A stretch of DNA of 64,000 bases. Source: Bradyrhizobium sp. PSBB068 (GTDB lineage: Bacteria; Pseudomonadota; Alphaproteobacteria; Rhizobiales; Xanthobacteraceae). Below, one piece after another: positions 61,015-64,000 of the stretch. The stretch is taken from positions 124,001 through 188,000 of the forward strand of contig CP069300.1 in the NCBI GenBank assembly GCA_016839165.1, written 5' to 3'. The number at the start of each line of letters is the position of its first letter. Position 1 is the stretch's first letter. A model generated the notes under the pieces. That model did no database searches and was not told where the DNA came from. It saw only the letters and a program-made list of their open reading frames with translations. The position numbers and the translations under genes were made by a program.

Positions 61015-62371
61015 GCGTCGCGAGCGGCAGCTCGAGTCGGACCGCCGCGCCGATGTCCGGCCGGTTGCGCGCCGTCACCACGCCGCCGAGCTTGCGCACC
61101 ACGTTGACGACCAGGAACAGGCCGAGGCCGCTGCCGGGGTTGCCCTTGGTCGACTGATACGGCTTGCCGATATGTGAAAGCATCTCGCGCGAGAAGCCCG
61201 GGCCGCGATCGTTCACCGACAGCAGCAGCTTGTCGGCATTGCGCTCGGCCATCAGCTCGATCCAGTCGCGCGAGACCTCGGCGGCGTTGTCGAGCACGTT
61301 GAAGATCGCCTGCTTGAGCGCGATATCCGAGACGATCGCCAGGTCGGCGCCGAACGCATTGCGGAAATACAACGTGGCGGAGGGCCGCGTGGTCCGCCAT
61401 TCCTGCACCAGTGCGGTCAGGAACGCCGCCACCGTGGTCGGCGAGGAGCCTTCGCCGCGGGCTTCGCCGGCCGATAGCAGGATGCCCGTCACGATCGACT
61501 TGCAGCGCTGCACCGAGATTTCCATCTCGCCGAGGTCCTGCGACAGCTCGGGATCGGAAGCGAGTGCAGGCATCCGGCGCCAGTCGCCCAGGATGACCGA
61601 GAGCGAGGCGAGTGGCGTGCCGAGCTCATGCGCGGCGCCGGAGGCCAAGAGGCCGATCCGGACGATGTGGTCCTGCTCGGTGGCATGCTGGCGCAGCGCG
61701 GCGAGGCGGAGGTCGCGATCGCGCAGGTTGCGGTTGATCCGGGTCATGAACACCACGAGCAGTACCGCGTCGAGCACGAGGCCGATGAAGGTGCCGGCGA
61801 TATAGAGGTTGAAGGCGTCGGCAAAGCCGTGCTGCGGGAGCTCCAGCGGGCGGTAGTAGCTGGTCAGCCAGGCGAAGTTCACGCAGACCAGCGCCACCAG
61901 CGACCAGGTCGAGGGCGCATCGAGCAGCACCGCGCCGAGCGTCACCTGCAGCAGATAGAGCGAGGTGAAGGGATTGGTGGCGCCACCGCTGAGATAGAGC
62001 AGGGCGGTCAGGGCCGCGACGTCGAGCGCCAGCGCGATCAAGAGCTCGCGGTTGTTGATGTCCGCCCGGTAGCGCAGCCACAGCAGGCTGACGACATTGA
62101 GGGCCACCAGCCCGGAGATCACGGCGGCCAACGGCAGCAGCGGGAGGGCAACGCCCATCCAGAACTGCACAAAGCCGATGGTGATGATCTGGCCGATCAC
62201 GGCGATCCAGCGCAACTGGACCAAAAGGGCCATGTTCTTGCGATTGGTCGCGATGTCGGCGGGTGCTGCGAGATCGAACGGCATGCCGGCGGCCGCGCTC
62301 ACGGCGGACGGCATCACGGCCCTGCCGGTCGCGGCGTTCTCCTCATGCAGATCCGATGTGCGCTCGAGCAT
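60986..62371 (-). CDS. regS: RegB/RegS-type redox sensor histidine kinase
   Basis: A 461-residue membrane histidine kinase. Six hydrophobic segments occupy about 45-205, containing the quinone-binding heptapeptide GGATNPF of RegB/PrrB. The phospho-acceptor box is SGAAHELGTPLASLSV (His near 248), followed by VQRCKSIVTGI with the Cys position equivalent to the redox-active Cys of RegB. The catalytic domain has NVLDNAAEVSRDW, NDRGPGFSREM and GSGLGLFLVVNV. It senses quinone redox state and phosphorylates RegR. It is placed after SURF1 and the quinol oxidase genes. Its start overlaps the SURF1 end by 29 bases. Confidence 0.9.
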   Translation of the reverse strand: MLERTSDLHEENAATGRAVMPSAVSAAAGMPFDLAAPADIATNRKNMALLVQLRWIAVIGQIITIGFVQFWMGVALPLLPLAAVISGLVALNVVSLLWLRYRADINNRELLIALALDVAALTALLYLSGGATNPFTSLYLLQVTLGAVLLDAPSTWSLVALVCVNFAWLTSYYRPLELPQHGFADAFNLYIAGTFIGLVLDAVLLVVFMTRINRNLRDRDLRLAALRQHATEQDHIVRIGLLASGAAHELGTPLASLSVILGDWRRMPALASDPELSQDLGEMEISVQRCKSIVTGILLSAGEARGEGSSPTTVAAFLTALVQEWRTTRPSATLYFRNAFGADLAIVSDIALKQAIFNVLDNAAEVSRDWIELMAERNADKLLLSVNDRGPGFSREMLSHIGKPYQSTKGNPGSGLGLFLVVNVVRKLGGVVTARNRPDIGAAVRLELPLATLAIGDDLDG

Positions 62372-63344
62372 CTGGGCCTGGGTCGCGAGACAGATTGCGG
62401 GCTGCGCCGATCAGGCGGCGCACGGCGGCGCGCCTTGAACTCCACCCTGGATCGGAGGCGCCGGCACGGTTCCTGCTGACGATGCGCAGGAGCGTGCCGG
62501 CCAGCATAAAGGCCAGCGCGAACCATGTCAGCGCGTAAATCAGGTGGTTGTTCGGAAACCGCACGATCGTGAGTCCGCCGAGGGGGGTGCCGCCCGGATT
62601 CGGCGTCGCATCGGCGTCGATGAAGTAGGGGGCGACCTGCGACAATCCGCGCGTGGCGGCGATCGCGGCGACGTCGCGCGAATACCAGCGGCCGGCCGCC
62701 GGATCGTTGCTGCGCAGGAAGCCGCCCTTCGGTTCCGACATCCGCAGCAGCCCGGTGACGCTGACCGGCCCCTGCGGGTTGCCGCCGCTGCGCGTCGCGG
62801 GATCGCGTCGGTCGGGCGGCACGAAGCCGCGATTGACCAGCACGATGGCTCCGCCCGTGGTTTGAAGTGGGGTCAGCACCCAGAAGCCGGGACCTTCGTT
62901 CGTCACAGCCTGCACCAGCGTCTCGTCGGCGTTCAGGAAGGTGCCGTGCACGGTGATGCGGCGGTATTCGTCGCGCGCGGCCGCGACATCAGGCCATGAC
63001 GAGGGCGGCGGCGGGGCGACCGGTGCCGCATGCATGCGCTGCTCGACCCGTTCGATCAGCGCCAGCTTCCAGGTCCTGCGTTCGATCTGCCAGACGCCGA
63101 GCGCGCTCAGCAGCACCACGCCCAGCATGCCGAGCGTGAGCAACACGTAACGGCGCAGAGCAATCTTGCGCCCGCGTCGGGACTGCACTCCCTCTCCCGC
63201 TTGCGGGGGAGGGCTGGGGTGGGGGTGTCGCCGCGAATCGGAAGAATCATTGAGTGGAGGGAGCCCCCACCCGCCGCGCGCTGCGCGCGCGTCGACCTCC
63301 CCCGCAAGCGGGAGAGGTGAAGAGGGGCCTGAGGCGCCCCGCAT
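62343..63344 (-). CDS. SURF1 family oxidase assembly protein
   Basis: A SURF1-type inner-membrane protein assisting haem-copper oxidase assembly. The first helix is YVLLTLGMLGVVLLSALGVW, then QIERRTWKLALIERVEQR; the soluble region has TVHGTFLNADETL, GFWVLTPLQTT and GFVPPDRRD; the second helix is HLIYALTWFALAFMLAGTLL. From ATG 63344, two bases after the cyoD stop, the protein is 333 residues with an unusual N-terminus encoded by a palindromic repeat (63191-63317). From GTG 63188, just after the repeat, it is 281 residues, still long. It lies in a cyo operon and overlaps regS. Confidence 0.88.
   Translation of the reverse strand: MRGASGPSSPLPLAGEVDARAARGGWGLPPLNDSSDSRRHPHPSPPPQAGEGVQSRRGRKIALRRYVLLTLGMLGVVLLSALGVWQIERRTWKLALIERVEQRMHAAPVAPPPPSSWPDVAAARDEYRRITVHGTFLNADETLVQAVTNEGPGFWVLTPLQTTGGAIVLVNRGFVPPDRRDPATRSGGNPQGPVSVTGLLRMSEPKGGFLRSNDPAAGRWYSRDVAAIAATRGLSQVAPYFIDADATPNPGGTPLGGLTIVRFPNNHLIYALTWFALAFMLAGTLLRIVSRNRAGASDPGWSSRRAAVRRLIGAARNLSRDPGPDARAHIGSA
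63191..63317. repeat. Palindromic repeat inside SURF1 5' region
   Basis: Perfect 22-base arms: cctctcccgcttgcggggga.. (63191-63212) and ..cccgcaagcgggagagg (63296-63317), with partly paired inner sequence. It has no stop codon in the SURF1 frame. Confidence 0.9.
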
Positions 63345-63346
63345 CG

Positions 63347-63751
63347 TCACGGCATCTGGCTCATGTCGTGCATCGGCATCATGTTGATGTTGAGATGATG
63401 CATGACCCACAGCGAGCCGGTCAGCGCGATCACCACCATGATCACGGTGAATATCAGCGCCATCATGGTCCAGCCGTTCTCCGACCGGGTGTTCATGTGC
63501 AGGAAGTAGATCATGTGGACCACGATCTGCACCGCCGCCAGCACCAGCACGATCAGCGCGGTGACCGCCTTGTCGGCGATGGTCCCGGTCATCACCAGCC
63601 AGAACGGAATGGCCGTGAGGACGACCGAGAGGCCGAAGCCGATCAGATAGCTCTTCAGCGAGCCGTGGGCGGCGCCGCCATGGTCGTCATGGCCGTGGCC
63701 GCCGGCATTGGCTTCGAGGGTATGAGCGTCGGCGTGAGAATTTGATGTCAT
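63347..63751 (-). CDS. cyoD: Cytochrome bo3 ubiquinol oxidase subunit IV
   Basis: A 134-residue subunit IV of the bo3 oxidase. After a His/Ala-rich head ([13 protein letters not shown]) come three helices; [40 protein letters not shown] and [20 protein letters not shown] align well in memory with E. coli CyoD. ATG 63751 overlaps the cyoC stop (ATGA). The C-terminal [10 protein letters not shown] tail is Met/His rich, as in some copper proteins. Confidence 0.95.
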   Translation of the reverse strand: MTSNSHADAHTLEANAGGHGHDDHGGAAHGSLKSYLIGFGLSVVLTAIPFWLVMTGTIADKAVTALIVLVLAAVQIVVHMIYFLHMNTRSENGWTMMALIFTVIMVVIALTGSLWVMHHLNINMMPMHDMSQMP

Positions 63752-64000
63752 CGCAGCATTCCCAGGAGATAGACGAAGGTGAAGACGCCGATCCAGACCA
63801 CGTCGAGGAAGTGCCAGAACATCGACAGGCACATCAGGCGGCGCCGGTTCGCCGTGGTCAGGCCGAAACGCGCGGTCTGCACCATCAGCGTCACCAGCCA
63901 GACCAGGCCGAAGGTGACGTGCAGGCCGTGGGTGCCGACCAGCGTGAAGAACGACGACAGGAAGGCGCTGCGCTGCGGCGTCGCGCCCTCATGGATCATG
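63748..64000 (-). CDS. cyoC: Cytochrome bo3 ubiquinol oxidase subunit III, partial
   Basis: Only the C-terminal 80 or so residues are in the window; the gene runs off the end at 64000. [36 protein letters not shown] and [14 protein letters not shown] residues ([18 protein letters not shown]) are diagnostic for CyoC. Subunit III stabilises the oxidase core. Subunits I and II should lie beyond the window. Confidence 0.93.
   Translation of the reverse strand, partial: MIHEGATPQRSAFLSSFFTLVGTHGLHVTFGLVWLVTLMVQTARFGLTTANRRRLMCLSMFWHFLDVVWIGVFTFVYLLGMLR

Overview
The window looks like a piece of a Bradyrhizobium-type alphaproteobacterial chromosome (Nitrobacteraceae). The grounds are high GC with strong third-position bias, a FAD/bo3 oxidase and RegSR-type gene order, aerobic cobaltochelatase genes (cobS, cobT), a CarD regulator, urea/branched-chain-type ABC transporters, and dispersed palindromic repeats with the GTCGTCCC..GGGACCCATAACCAC and AGCATGATC cores. 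The genus is inferred from gene content and style, not from a search.

Layout. (1) 0.6-5.4 kb: signalling genes, namely a cytoplasmic triple-PAS chemoreceptor flanked by two small unknown proteins, then a membrane GGDEF-EAL protein. (2) 5.5-15.8 kb: a VOC protein, then an amide-utilisation locus. It has a MarR regulator, two tandem AmiC/UrtA-like binding proteins without signal peptides, an amidase-signature hydrolase, and a complete five-component ABC importer. TTGAA/TTCAA dyads lie at both promoter regions. (3) 15.5-24 kb: mostly housekeeping genes (SnoaL-like, L,D-transpeptidase lipoprotein, accA, xerD, a 48-residue membrane protein, aroK-aroB, a CNNM/CBS protein). (4) 24.0-25.5 kb: an IS1182-type element inserted into a palindromic repeat. 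(5) 25.6-38.5 kb: bolA, a J-domain protein, two divergent citrate-synthase paralogues (one with an N-terminal MerR-like DNA-binding domain), DedA, the cobS-GNAT-cobT-phytase-like operon, two flavin oxidoreductases and a membrane protein. (6) 38.5-46 kb: a TetR regulator divergent from a small gene, a 1150-residue MFS-acyltransferase-ligase fusion for phospholipid repair, and a flavin monooxygenase/esterase pair. (7) 46-53 kb: a periplasmic binding protein, a tiny membrane protein, an RDD/ClpP-like fusion, rpmB with a clear promoter and terminator, and a DUF3108 protein. (8) 53-60.4 kb: a Suv3-like helicase with a long low-complexity tail, an S4-domain RNA-binding protein, ferredoxin fdxA, CarD with a histone-H1-like N-terminus and a visible promoter, and an MFS exporter. 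(9) 60.4-64 kb: the minus-strand cluster cyoC(partial)-cyoD-SURF1-regS-regR, a bo3 quinol oxidase followed by the redox two-component pair.

The points that most deserve a second look are the amide locus with its paired cytosolic amide-sensor-like proteins, the HTH-citrate synthase fusion with palindromes in front of it, the RDD/ClpP-like fusion, and the palindromic repeat read in frame at the N-terminus of SURF1. No CRISPR array, rRNA or tRNA gene was recognised.
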